A DNA stretch of 49,819 bases, from contig JAISTS010000095.1 in the NCBI GenBank assembly GCA_031272455.1, forward strand, positions 1 to 49,819. The letters are read 5' to 3'. The notes under the pieces are model-generated. The model was not told the DNA's origin, did not search any database, and worked only from the letters and a program-made list of their open reading frames with translations. The stretch's first letter is position 1; each line of letters begins with the position of its first letter. Positions 10,396 to 19,882 of this stretch are shown here, piece after piece. This stretch comes from Tannerella sp. (GTDB lineage: Bacteria; Bacteroidota; Bacteroidia; Bacteroidales; Tannerellaceae). A program made the translations under genes and the position numbers.

Positions 10396-11481
10396 TTAAA
10401 GTTTCACTGTAATTTCATTGGTATTGATCTCAAATTCGATTGAAGCAGTAACGGCGATGGCGCGGAAGGTCTCGCCAATATCTTCTTTGAGGTCAAGTTT
10501 GCCGCTGACAATCGTTTGGTCGGTTTCGGCGGCATTGTATATAATGCGTACATTATAATAACGTTCCACACGATTGAGTACGGTGGTCAATGTCGCTTTA
10601 TTGAACGACAAAAATCCGTATCGCCAACAAATATAGTCGTCAACGTCAACAGTTTCGACTGACGATTTTTGCGTGTTTTTATTCAGCGAGTATTTCTGGT
10701 TGGGACGGATATGCGTAGCCTGCGTTTCGTTTGCGCCTTTGACAGCTACCGAACCTTCGGCAAGCACAACCGAATATCCTGCGTCGCCACGGTATGCCGA
10801 TACGTTGAATATCGTGCCAAGCACCTGCACATCCATCCTGTCGGTTTTGACGGTGAACGGAGCCTGCTCATCGCGAGCGACTTCGAGATAGACCTCGCCT
10901 TCGACATAAATTTCGCGTTTGTTGTCGGCAAAAACAGCGGGATAAACAACACGGCTGCCCGAATTGACCCACATTTTTGTGCCGTCGCTCATCACTACGC
11001 TCGTAGTCCGACCGTATGGCACAAACAAATAGTTAAAGTCGTCCGCCTGCGCATTGCCATTCGTTTTATCTTCGACGATATTGCGATTGATGCGCAACGT
11101 GCCGCCCGATTCGTGAACTACTTCGACGTTGTCATCGGCTATTTCAATCTTTTCGCTGTTGGGCAATATGAGTGTTACATTCTCCGGCAAATTGTCTGAT
11201 GTATAGATATTTGACACTAAGGCTTGATAGTCTGTCGCCTTCTCCTGCTTGGGTGAATAGCGGACATAGAGCCAAGTCGCAGCGACGACGAGTATGGCTA
11301 CGGCGGCGGCATAGCGCATAAATATCAGCCTCGCGTGCGTACGTTTATTTTTTCTGAGGGTCGCCATAATGCGCTGCCACAGCTCCGCTTTTTCGTCGGG
11401 AGTTAATTTCCTCAGCTTAACGTTGTTAACGGCGTCAGGACTGTTTTTTTCGTCGTTCAGACTGTCGATGTTCAGACTCAT
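10396..11481 (-). CDS. FecR-family anti-sigma factor
   Basis: 361 aa; single TM (YAAAVAILVVAATWLYV); FecR signature VPYGRTTSVVMSDGTKMWVNSGSRVVYPAVF, ...REIYVEGEVYLEV. Confidence 0.92.
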   Translation of the reverse strand: MSLNIDSLNDEKNSPDAVNNVKLRKLTPDEKAELWQRIMATLRKNKRTHARLIFMRYAAAVAILVVAATWLYVRYSPKQEKATDYQALVSNIYTSDNLPENVTLILPNSEKIEIADDNVEVVHESGGTLRINRNIVEDKTNGNAQADDFNYLFVPYGRTTSVVMSDGTKMWVNSGSRVVYPAVFADNKREIYVEGEVYLEVARDEQAPFTVKTDRMDVQVLGTIFNVSAYRGDAGYSVVLAEGSVAVKGANETQATHIRPNQKYSLNKNTQKSSVETVDVDDYICWRYGFLSFNKATLTTVLNRVERYYNVRIIYNAAETDQTIVSGKLDLKEDIGETFRAIAVTASIEFEINTNEITVKL

Positions 11482-11529
11482 TTTTGCTTTTCGATTTACC
11501 CGTAAACAATCGAGACTTGAATTTTGTAC

Positions 11530-12090
11530 TCACTTCGGACGAATTTTTTCTACGGCGCGGTGAATAAGATTGCGAGCCGACTGGTAATTGATGCCCAGCC
11601 GATGCGCGATCTCGCTGTACGACAGACCTGCATGATAGCGCATAGTGATAGCTTCTTTCTGGCGTGGCGGCAAACTGCTGACCAAGTTTGCAAAATTGCG
11701 CATAACTTCGTCGTCGTCAGCCTCTTCATCACTGTTGTCGCTGTCATAGACAAACTCGTCGTGCAGGGGCAGTTCCTGAGGCGCCACCAAAATTGTCCTG
11801 TCGTTTCTGTTGATGGCGTTTATCAGTATATTTCGCAACACCTTGAACATAAAAAAGATATATCGGTCAGTATCAGGCAATTTCGAGCGATTGTTATATA
11901 TTTTGATAAAAAGGTCGTGGATGCAGTCTTTGACCAATTCTTCGTCGCAGGTGAATTTCAGCCCATAGTGAAACAGCCGGTCAACTGTCGCCTCATAAAG
12001 CGATGCGAAAGCCGCCTGCTCTCCTGCTATAAACCGTCTCCATATATCATGGTCATTGTCAGGAATTAAGGCATCATTAGTTATTTTCAT
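11530..12090 (-). CDS. ECF RNA polymerase sigma-70 factor
   Basis: 186 aa; sigma2 (FASLYEATVDRLFHYGLKFTCDEELVKDCIHDLFIKIY) and sigma4 (SSLPPRQKEAITMRYHAGLSYSEIAHRLGINYQSARNLIHRAVEKIR). Confidence 0.93.
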   Translation of the reverse strand: MKITNDALIPDNDHDIWRRFIAGEQAAFASLYEATVDRLFHYGLKFTCDEELVKDCIHDLFIKIYNNRSKLPDTDRYIFFMFKVLRNILINAINRNDRTILVAPQELPLHDEFVYDSDNSDEEADDDEVMRNFANLVSSLPPRQKEAITMRYHAGLSYSEIAHRLGINYQSARNLIHRAVEKIRPK

Positions 12091-12109
12091 AACCGGCGTT
12101 TTAGTTTTG

Positions 12110-12138
12110 CAAATATACTATTTTTTTCGGTTTCGCAA
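12110..12138 (-). promoter_or_regulatory. Putative Bacteroidota-type promoter for the sigma factor gene
   Basis: On the minus strand, TTG (12138-12136), N18, TATATTTG (12117-12110), 19 nt before the start codon at 12090. Confidence 0.45.
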
Positions 12139-12171
12139 CGCGATTGTCATTTTTTTGTTAATTTTGCCGCA

Positions 12172-13290
12172 ATGAAAACAGACATAAAACAATCAAAACC
12201 TCACTACGAGATACTTGACGGCTTGCGTGGTGTGGCTGCAATTATGGTGCTGGGCTTCCATGTGCTTGAGGCTTACGCTATTCCCGCTTATGGCGACGAT
12301 GGTAAATTTCATCAGTTGCTCAACCATGCCTATCTGGCAGTCGATTTCTTTTTTGTACTGTCGGGCTTTGTTATAGGCTATGCTTACGACGACCGCTGGG
12401 GCGAGATGACAGTAGGTAACTTTCTGAAACGCAGGATTTTTCGTCTGCATCCGATGGTTGTTTTCGGCACATTGCTGGGCGTCGTCCTGTTTTATTTTGG
12501 CGCTTCGCCGATATTTCCGCTTATTGCCGCTGTTCCGCTCTGGAAATTACTGCTTTACGCCCTGCTTGGTATCCTGATGATACCCACGCCCGGGTCGGTT
12601 GATATTCGCGGATGGCAGGAGATGTACACCGTTAATGCGCCGAGCTGGACGCTGGCTTTCGAGTACATTGCCAATACACTTTACGCACTGTTTATCAGGC
12701 GTTTCACGAAGATAGCGCTTGCCATTCTGGTGGGATTGTCAGCCTGCGCGACGCTTTACCTGACGCTGACGCAGGGCGATGTCATCGGAGGCTGGACGCT
12801 TGACAAGCATCATCTTATAGTCGGATTTACGCGGCTCATGTATCCGTTTTTTGCAGGGCTGCTGCTCTATCGGATGGGCAAAAAGATACGCATACGGCGA
12901 CCGTTTTTCTGGAGCAGCGTGGCGCTGGTTGCATTGCTTGTCGTGCCGCGCATCGGAGGCGAGACAGCGCTCTGGATGAATGGCATTTACGAGGCGGCGG
13001 TCATAATCATTGCTTTCCCGCTGATAGTAGCTGTCGGGGCGGGAGGAACGGTGAAAGGGCGCAGGGCATCGAAGTTGTGCAAGCTCTTGGGCGACATTTC
13101 CTATCCCGTTTACCTTGTCAACTATCCGCTTTGCTATGTCCATACCGGATGGATTTCCAAAACGCATTATTCGATATCCGAAGCCGGATGGGTGCCAATA
13201 TTTGTTTTTCTGGCTGTACTGGCGATATCTTACGCCGCTATGCGATGGTTTGACACACCCGTCAGACGATGGCTGCGGAAGTATCTATAG
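12172..13290 (+). CDS. Acyltransferase 3 family membrane protein
   Basis: 372 aa multi-TM protein; DGLRGVAAIMVLGFHVLEAYA and FFFVLSGFVIGYAY motifs. Confidence 0.88.
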   Translation: MKTDIKQSKPHYEILDGLRGVAAIMVLGFHVLEAYAIPAYGDDGKFHQLLNHAYLAVDFFFVLSGFVIGYAYDDRWGEMTVGNFLKRRIFRLHPMVVFGTLLGVVLFYFGASPIFPLIAAVPLWKLLLYALLGILMIPTPGSVDIRGWQEMYTVNAPSWTLAFEYIANTLYALFIRRFTKIALAILVGLSACATLYLTLTQGDVIGGWTLDKHHLIVGFTRLMYPFFAGLLLYRMGKKIRIRRPFFWSSVALVALLVVPRIGGETALWMNGIYEAAVIIIAFPLIVAVGAGGTVKGRRASKLCKLLGDISYPVYLVNYPLCYVHTGWISKTHYSISEAGWVPIFVFLAVLAISYAAMRWFDTPVRRWLRKYL

Positions 13291-13317
13291 ACTTTTTTCG
13301 ATAAAAATATTTGAAGT

Positions 13318-15123
13318 ATGAATAAACAATTAGTAATCATAACAATAACGCTGTTGACATGGCAATATGCCATCGCTCAGAGCGACACTGTGAAATCGTC
13401 GGCAGACAGCGTTGACAATTCCGTTGCCGTCGAACTGATGCGTCAGGCGCAAAGCGAAGAAATGGCATCGTCGATACGCGAGGCGGCGCTGACTGAGCAG
13501 TTAGCCTCGAACAGCGACCACGCAGTACGCCAACAGCTCGAACGCCAGCTGCAACAAATACGCGAAGCCGATTCGATGCGTCAAGCCGTGATGCAGAGGC
13601 AGATAGACTCGCTCAAACGCAATGCATCGGGAGCGTCCGTCGTGCTTGGCGACGACACCATTTTCCATGTCTATACGAAACTCGGCTCTTTCACGCCGCA
13701 GGAACGGGCTGATATGACTTCGCGCAAAATACTTCAGACGGCTAAAATATTCGCTCCCAAAACCGATTCGTTGGTCGTAATGGACTCAGGCTCAACGCAC
13801 GACCTGCTTTACGGCGAAACCGTACTTGCCGCCATCACCGACCTCGACGCGCTGTGGATGGGCAAAAGCCGCTACGAACTCGCTACGCAATACAGGGCGA
13901 ATGTGCTGGAAGCCATAAAGACTTATCAGGCGAATATGAGTATCACTAATATCCTGAAAATGGTCGGTTTGAGCCTGCTCGTCGTGCTGACGTTCTGTTT
14001 GCTGATAATAGCAACCAATTATCTGTTTATCAAAGTGATAAATAAGAAAATCCTTGCGCGAAGAAACAAATATCTCAAAGGCATACGTATTCGCAATCTC
14101 GAAATCATCAACTCGAAAAAACAGATTCAGGCGCTACTGTTCCTGTCGAAGGCGACGCGCTATGTGATATATTTTGTCCTGCTTTATCTCGCTTTGCCGC
14201 TGCTGTTCAGCATCTTCCCCGTAACGCAGCGATTGGCTCAGACGCTTTTCAACTGGATTTGGACGCCGATAACAACCATCCTTACAGGTTTTGTGAATTA
14301 TCTGCCCAACCTATTGAAAATCATAATTATAATCATCATTTTCCGCTACCTGATAAAGTTTGTTCGTTATATAATGAAAGAGATCGAGGGCGGACGGCTG
14401 ACCATTCCCGGATTTTATCCCGACTGGGCGAAGGCTACTTTCAACATTATCAGGATATTCCTGTTTGCTTTTGCGCTGGTGCTAATCTTCCCGCTGCTAC
14501 CTAATTCCGACTCGCGGATATTTCAGGGCGTGTCCGTATTTCTTGGCATCGTAGTGTCGCTCGGCTCGACATCCATTATCGGCAATCTCATTGCAGGATT
14601 GGTCATTACGTATATGCGCCCGTTCAAGATTGGCGACAGGATAAAGGTGGGTGAAGTCTTTGGCGACGTCATCGAGAAAAGCCCGTTTGTCATCCGTGTT
14701 AAGACCATAAAAATGGAAATTATCACCGTGCCCAACCTCACTATTCTGTCGTCTAACGTCATCAATTACAGCACGACAGCCACCGAGGAGGGCGTCATCC
14801 TATATACGACGATCACGATGGGATATGAAGTGCCGCAAACGAAAGTTTATGCCCTGCTGATATCTGCAGCGCTGAAAACGACCTATATACTGCCCGAACC
14901 GACGCCTTTTGTGCTGTCGCTCGGATTGGGCGACAATGCGGCTTCGTATCAGATAAATGCTTATACGCATCATCCTGAACTTCAGGCGGCTATCTATTCC
15001 GAGCTGCACCAGAACATACTCGACGCCTTCCACGAAGCAGGCATAGAGATGATTATCCCGCATTACCGTTCGGTGCGCGACGGGAACAAATCAACGCTCC
15101 CGCCGCAGACCGACAGTAAATGA
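13318..15123 (+). CDS. MscS-family mechanosensitive ion channel with signal peptide and extended N-terminal region
   Basis: 601 aa; multiple TMs; MscS core GIVVSLGSTSIIGNLIAGLVITYMRPFKIGDRIKVGEVFGDV...VPNLTILSSNVINYS. Confidence 0.9.
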   Translation: MNKQLVIITITLLTWQYAIAQSDTVKSSADSVDNSVAVELMRQAQSEEMASSIREAALTEQLASNSDHAVRQQLERQLQQIREADSMRQAVMQRQIDSLKRNASGASVVLGDDTIFHVYTKLGSFTPQERADMTSRKILQTAKIFAPKTDSLVVMDSGSTHDLLYGETVLAAITDLDALWMGKSRYELATQYRANVLEAIKTYQANMSITNILKMVGLSLLVVLTFCLLIIATNYLFIKVINKKILARRNKYLKGIRIRNLEIINSKKQIQALLFLSKATRYVIYFVLLYLALPLLFSIFPVTQRLAQTLFNWIWTPITTILTGFVNYLPNLLKIIIIIIIFRYLIKFVRYIMKEIEGGRLTIPGFYPDWAKATFNIIRIFLFAFALVLIFPLLPNSDSRIFQGVSVFLGIVVSLGSTSIIGNLIAGLVITYMRPFKIGDRIKVGEVFGDVIEKSPFVIRVKTIKMEIITVPNLTILSSNVINYSTTATEEGVILYTTITMGYEVPQTKVYALLISAALKTTYILPEPTPFVLSLGLGDNAASYQINAYTHHPELQAAIYSELHQNILDAFHEAGIEMIIPHYRSVRDGNKSTLPPQTDSK

Positions 15124-15128
15124 ACGAG

Positions 15129-17864
15129 TTATTTTGATTCCAAAGTATAGCGTCCGGAGCCGAGGCTGACCGTCAGCACGCCGCCTTCCGTTTTTGCATC
15201 CAATCCTTCGGTGTTGATATTGAAGCGTTCGGGCAATACGACTGTTGCGCTCGTGTTTGCCGGAATGTCGATGTACCACGTCAGGCTGTCGCCATTGCGC
15301 GTCCAGCTGCTCTCAATTGGTCCGTAGGGCGAATTGTACGTAGCGTCAACGCTGTCAAGCCCTTCGGGGAACGACGGTTGCATCAGGATTTTCTTGAAGC
15401 CGACCGACTGCGGGTCGTTACGTATTCCGGCGAGATTTTCGTAAAACCAGATTACGAGGTCGCCAAGCAGCATCACGTGATTGCCTGAGTTCATCGCCGG
15501 ATCGGCAGTATCGCCGTTCCACAGCTCCCAGATGGTTGTGGCGTTGTTTTTCACCATATAACCCCAACTCGGATAGCTGTCGTTGGTAACGATTTTGTAG
15601 GCCAGATCGAGCCGTCCGTATTCCGTCAAGCCACGCATAAGATGCTGTATGCCAAGCACGCCAACGCTGACGTGTCCGTCAAATTCGTTTTCCGTTTTCT
15701 CGACAATGCTGTTGAAAACTTTCTGTTCGTAGCCTTCGGGAACGAGACCAAGACGGAGGGATAAGATATTGGCTGTTACCGTATTATTGTCGTACTGTCC
15801 GGTTTCGGCGTTAAAGAATTTCGCATTATAGGCGTCTTTGATTTTGGCGGCGAGGTCAAGATATTGCTGCGCGTCGGCGGACGTACCGTTGATTTCGGCA
15901 AACCGGCTCATCATCTGCAAAATGCTGTAAAACACCGTAGTGCTCAACACGGCAGCGCTGGTTTTACGCGCCGGATCTTGCGAATGGATAAGTTCCTGTC
16001 GCTCAGGCGGCATACACCAGTCGCCATAAGTATCTTTTGTGATGATATAATCCTGCATCGACACGTCAATGATGCGTTGAATCCAGCGTTGCATAGCCGC
16101 GTAATGAGACTTAATAGGCTTGCTGTCAGCATATTGCTTATGCAGCATTTCGGCTATATAGAAGAACGCCGAGGGCCAGGTTACATCGTCGTTGTAAATA
16201 GTCCAGTACTTTGGCGAAACGACCGAGATGCTGTTGTTCGCGTTCATCGACTCTTCGATATCGTCAAGCCACTTGCTGTACAGCAGATGATTACCGAAGA
16301 TGAAGCTCTCGCCGTGAGCGCCGGTGGCGCGGTCGCCAAGCCAGCCCTGCCGCTCGTCGCGCTGCGGACAGTCGGTCGGCATACCGCGATAGTTGCCGCG
16401 AATACCCCAGTAAGCGTTTTTATGTATCTGATTTACAAGTGCATTTGAAGTCGTAAACGAGCCGGTTGTCGCCATTTTGTCGTAAACGACTTTGCCTTTG
16501 AACGACGCCAATTCGGGCTTGTAGTCGAGACCCGAAATCTCCACAAAACGAAAACCGTGATAGACAAACAGCGGTTCCCAAGTGTAAGTCCCGTCAGCCG
16601 CAGGAGTGTAAATATCAGTTACTTTCGCACCGCGAAGATTGTCCATATACAGCTCTTCGCCGCCGGGTTTCAGGATTTCGGCAAAGCGCAGTTTAAGCGG
16701 CTGGTCTTTCTTGCCCTGCAGCTCCACTTGCAGCCATCCGACCATATTTTGACCCATATCGAGGATATATTTCCCGTCGGCAACGGGCTTGATGGAAATC
16801 GGCTCGACTGTCTCCATAACGGCAAGATTGTCATTTGGTTGCGCCACGAGTTTGCCACCCGGAGCGTCCATCAGCTCGGCGGCTGACCATTGCGAAGCAT
16901 CGTAGCCTGCGTTTGCCCATTCGCCAAGGTCGAGCCGCGCGTCGTATTCTTCGCCGTCGAACTCGTTGTTGGCAATAATCGGACCTCGGTTTGTTGCCTG
17001 CCACGACTTGTCGGTAACGACCACAGTGTGCTGTCCATCAGCGTATTCGATGTCGAGCTGCGCTATCAGTCTTGGCAGTCCGAATCCGAGATTACCCGTT
17101 CTTAGGGCAAGATAGCGTCCGTTGCCGAGCGTTACACCGATGGCATTGTCGCCCTGATGCACGAAGTCGGTTACGTCGTAAGTGTTGTAGAACACTTTTG
17201 TGGTGTAGAGCGTCGGCAGCGGGGCAAAAACATCGCCGCTGACACGCTCGCCGTTGATGTAGGGCACATTGGAACCGACGCCCGAAATATACAGCACGGC
17301 ACGGCGAACAGGCTGACTCACAGCAAATTCCTTACGCAGATAGCGAGCTGCAAGGCGGGTATCCTGTCCGGTAATGACTAATTTGTCGCTGTCGTTGATG
17401 CCAATCCAGTCGGCTTTCCAGTCGCTGTCGTTAAAAAGCGCCGACGACCAGTGAGCTATCTCGCTTTGACTGCGGACGCCGATGTTAGTCCATGTCGTAA
17501 CACGCCAGAAATAGGCTTTGCCCGATTCGAGCGGGACGCCGGCATAAGGGATAAGCAGCGAGAGATCGGACTCGACTTTGCCGGAGTTCCACAGCAAATT
17601 GCCCGCTTTGAGGGCATCGGGCGAGGTCGCCACTTCGATTTGGTAAGCCGTTTGCACCACATTGTTCACCACAGCTTGCAGTTGCCATGAGAAGCGCGGA
17701 GTGGCAGAGCCTACGCCTTCGGGATTATCGCGCATCTCGGTTTGGAGATAAACGACATTAACTTTGTCTGCCGGAAAGCATCCGGTCAGCGCCGCAATGA
17801 GCGGGAGGAGGAGAAGATAATAATTAAATCGTCTCATAATCAGATAATTTATTGTTAATTTCAT
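15129..17864 (-). CDS. Alpha-L-rhamnosidase, GH78 family
   Basis: 911 aa; GMPTDCPQRDERQGWLGDR; N-terminal TPRFSWQL...AYQIEVATSPD and C-terminal ATTIWELWNGD region typical of GH78. Confidence 0.92.
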   Translation of the reverse strand: MKLTINYLIMRRFNYYLLLLPLIAALTGCFPADKVNVVYLQTEMRDNPEGVGSATPRFSWQLQAVVNNVVQTAYQIEVATSPDALKAGNLLWNSGKVESDLSLLIPYAGVPLESGKAYFWRVTTWTNIGVRSQSEIAHWSSALFNDSDWKADWIGINDSDKLVITGQDTRLAARYLRKEFAVSQPVRRAVLYISGVGSNVPYINGERVSGDVFAPLPTLYTTKVFYNTYDVTDFVHQGDNAIGVTLGNGRYLALRTGNLGFGLPRLIAQLDIEYADGQHTVVVTDKSWQATNRGPIIANNEFDGEEYDARLDLGEWANAGYDASQWSAAELMDAPGGKLVAQPNDNLAVMETVEPISIKPVADGKYILDMGQNMVGWLQVELQGKKDQPLKLRFAEILKPGGEELYMDNLRGAKVTDIYTPAADGTYTWEPLFVYHGFRFVEISGLDYKPELASFKGKVVYDKMATTGSFTTSNALVNQIHKNAYWGIRGNYRGMPTDCPQRDERQGWLGDRATGAHGESFIFGNHLLYSKWLDDIEESMNANNSISVVSPKYWTIYNDDVTWPSAFFYIAEMLHKQYADSKPIKSHYAAMQRWIQRIIDVSMQDYIITKDTYGDWCMPPERQELIHSQDPARKTSAAVLSTTVFYSILQMMSRFAEINGTSADAQQYLDLAAKIKDAYNAKFFNAETGQYDNNTVTANILSLRLGLVPEGYEQKVFNSIVEKTENEFDGHVSVGVLGIQHLMRGLTEYGRLDLAYKIVTNDSYPSWGYMVKNNATTIWELWNGDTADPAMNSGNHVMLLGDLVIWFYENLAGIRNDPQSVGFKKILMQPSFPEGLDSVDATYNSPYGPIESSWTRNGDSLTWYIDIPANTSATVVLPERFNINTEGLDAKTEGGVLTVSLGSGRYTLESK

Positions 17865-17897
17865 GAAAAAGGTTTATATTACGCTGCAAATATAATT

Positions 17898-17942
17898 AAA
17901 AAAACGCAAAAAAATATCCGACTTTCTCAAGCCGGATATTTT
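17898..17942 (-). terminator. Intrinsic terminator downstream of the 19739-18006 sigma operon
   Basis: On the minus strand AAAATATCCG-GCTTGAGAAAGT-CGGATATTTT followed by TTTGCGTTTTTTT. Confidence 0.7.
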
Positions 17943-18005
17943 AATAACTAAACATTATTTTATTCACATTCGTTAATTATGAGAGAATGAGTTCATTTAG
18001 GCTAA

Positions 18006-18641
18006 TTAAAATTCATACTGAAAATCAAATTCCGGTATTTGCACATCGAGATTCCAGTCTAATGGCGCAATGTCGAAATTGAAGTGCATCGGCAACATAT
18101 CGAACGCCAATTCCGACAGCCCGATGCCGTCCCAGATTCCCGGAGCATAAAACATCGTCATACCGCCGTTATACAGGTCGTTGATGTTGTCATTGATGCG
18201 GGCGGCTCCATCTTTTATGCGTCCTCCCCGCCTGTTACCTTCCATTACAGATACGGTAGCATCGCCATCGGCTTGTCCTACATTAAAATGGTAGGTTACG
18301 TCGCCGTACTTAATCATCAGGTTCACGATTTTTCCGCCGCGGCGGGTAATCATCTCGTTGTCTGCCACTTCTTTGCCTTTCTGGAAATTCTGATAGTCAG
18401 CCTGAAAAGCGTCCTGAAACTCTTTTACGAGCGCAGGGTTAGACTTGATGGTCAGCGAAGTCATAGAGCTTTTTATTTCTCCTGTTTCCTTGTCGCGCGA
18501 GCGTATGATGTTGATGTCTATCGACTCCATACTTTCACACTTTTTCAATAAAGCCTTTACGGCTTCTTGTGCGCCTGCTTCCGTCGTTATCAATCCGAGG
18601 CATAGGATGGCGCCGATTAAAATTCTACTGCTTTTTTTCAT
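18006..18641 (-). CDS. Small exported protein of unknown function (DUF5024/DUF4252-like, tentative)
   Basis: Start MKKSSRILIGAILCLGLITTEAGAQ; then KETGEIKSSMTSLTIKSNPALVKEFQDAF; aromatic/acidic C-terminus ending in F. Last gene of a sigma/anti-sigma operon. Confidence 0.6.
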   Translation of the reverse strand: MKKSSRILIGAILCLGLITTEAGAQEAVKALLKKCESMESIDINIIRSRDKETGEIKSSMTSLTIKSNPALVKEFQDAFQADYQNFQKGKEVADNEMITRRGGKIVNLMIKYGDVTYHFNVGQADGDATVSVMEGNRRGGRIKDGAARINDNINDLYNGGMTMFYAPGIWDGIGLSELAFDMLPMHFNFDIAPLDWNLDVQIPEFDFQYEF

Positions 18642-18654
18642 TTTGTTTGTTGGT

Positions 18655-19242
18655 TTAAAAGTTATTAAAATCAGTTTCAATTATGTTTTTTGCTGTTTCG
18701 CGTGCATAAGGGTCGTCAAAGTTGCTGAGAAAGGCTTCGTTATGACGTTCGACGATTTGGCGGTAGCTGTCTGCCGGATCATCAATGTAAGTCGCTTCGT
18801 TGATAAGGCGTTCCATCGCTTCCTGCTGCTCCATTGCTGCGCGGTAAGTGCGTTCGATTTCGGGGCGTATACGGCGCGTATCGGTGATTTTCACTCCTCC
18901 GCGTACGATATAGCTGCCTTCGTAGGGATCGAAAGTGTCTGTGCGACTGTATGATACGAGGTAGATGACGCCTGCGAGCACGGCGGCTGCCAGCCCCGAC
19001 CAGACGTACCAACGACGCATCACTATCCTGCGTGCCAGCGGTTTGTCGTCCGACGGCATCGCTTCCGCTTCGGCGGCAAGTACTGTTTCAAAATACTGAA
19101 ACACAGGCTTGTATCCCGCAAGTTCGTCGGGCAAATTGTCGCCGGCGAAGTAGCGGTAGAGCGTCTGCTCATCAGCATTGCTTGTCTCGCCTTCAAAAAA
19201 GCGATTGAGCAAGGTCTTGATATTTTCAGTTTCGTTTATCAT
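18655..19242 (-). CDS. Single-TM protein, probable anti-sigma factor
   Basis: 195 aa; RFFEGETSNADEQTLYRYFAGD N-terminus; TM WSGLAAAVLAGVIYLVSY; overlaps the upstream sigma gene (ATGA). Confidence 0.7.
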   Translation of the reverse strand: MINETENIKTLLNRFFEGETSNADEQTLYRYFAGDNLPDELAGYKPVFQYFETVLAAEAEAMPSDDKPLARRIVMRRWYVWSGLAAAVLAGVIYLVSYSRTDTFDPYEGSYIVRGGVKITDTRRIRPEIERTYRAAMEQQEAMERLINEATYIDDPADSYRQIVERHNEAFLSNFDDPYARETAKNIIETDFNNF

Positions 19243-19739
19243 CTTTGTTCTATATTGTAAAACAGTTCTTTAATTCTTTTTCTGGCTCTTGACAGGTTGA
19301 CCCTTACAGCTTCGGGCGCACTGCCCGTCAGTTCGGCTATTTTGTCAATTTCCATTCCTTCCAAATGCCTAAGTCGCAACACATTGCGTTGGAGGTCGGG
19401 CAACATTGCAAGCGCGTTCATCAGATGACGTAAGTTATCTTTCTGCTCCAGCCGTTCTGCGGGCGTGGGCGCTTCGCTTGCCGCGTCAACGACATCGAGG
19501 CTCTCGTGTTCGCGCTGAAACTCCTTCAGTCGGTTGAGACAGAGATTTTTCGTGATTTTCGTCGCCAACGCCGTTATGCTGTTGTACGAGCCGAGTTCGT
19601 CGCGAAGCAACCACAGTTTCATATAGACGTCCTGAACGATATCTTCTGCCTCGTCCCCGTCGTCCAGCAATCGCCCTGCATACGACAGCAATTGTGCGCG
19701 CAACGGCAAAACCTGTTCTTTAAACTGTTCGGTTCCCAT
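19239..19739 (-). CDS. ECF RNA polymerase sigma-70 factor
   Basis: 166 aa; GDEAEDIVQDVYMKLW and DLQRNVLRLRHLEGMEIDKIAELTGSAPEAVRVNLSRARKRIKE. Confidence 0.92.
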   Translation of the reverse strand: MGTEQFKEQVLPLRAQLLSYAGRLLDDGDEAEDIVQDVYMKLWLLRDELGSYNSITALATKITKNLCLNRLKEFQREHESLDVVDAASEAPTPAERLEQKDNLRHLMNALAMLPDLQRNVLRLRHLEGMEIDKIAELTGSAPEAVRVNLSRARKRIKELFYNIEQR

Positions 19740-19839
19740 GTCTCACTTATATGACAATCGAAACGCAAAAATGTAACATCGGGGATGAAATTTTTTTTTT
19801 TTAGGGTAGAGAACACAGCATATATTTTTTGTCCGACAG

Positions 19840-19870
19840 TTTGGCGAAACATTTAAAAACGCTACCTTTG
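19840..19870 (+). promoter_or_regulatory. Bacteroidota-type promoter for topB
   Basis: TTTG (19840-19843), N19, TACCTTTG (19863-19870), 12 nt before the ATG at 19883. Confidence 0.65.
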
Positions 19871-19882
19871 CAAACAAAAACA

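Noticed and set aside
19829-19882. 18-residue N-terminal extension of topB in the ORF track
   Set aside because: The extension spans the TTTG-N19-TACCTTTG promoter; the family N-terminus is MKLCIAEKPSVA at 19883.
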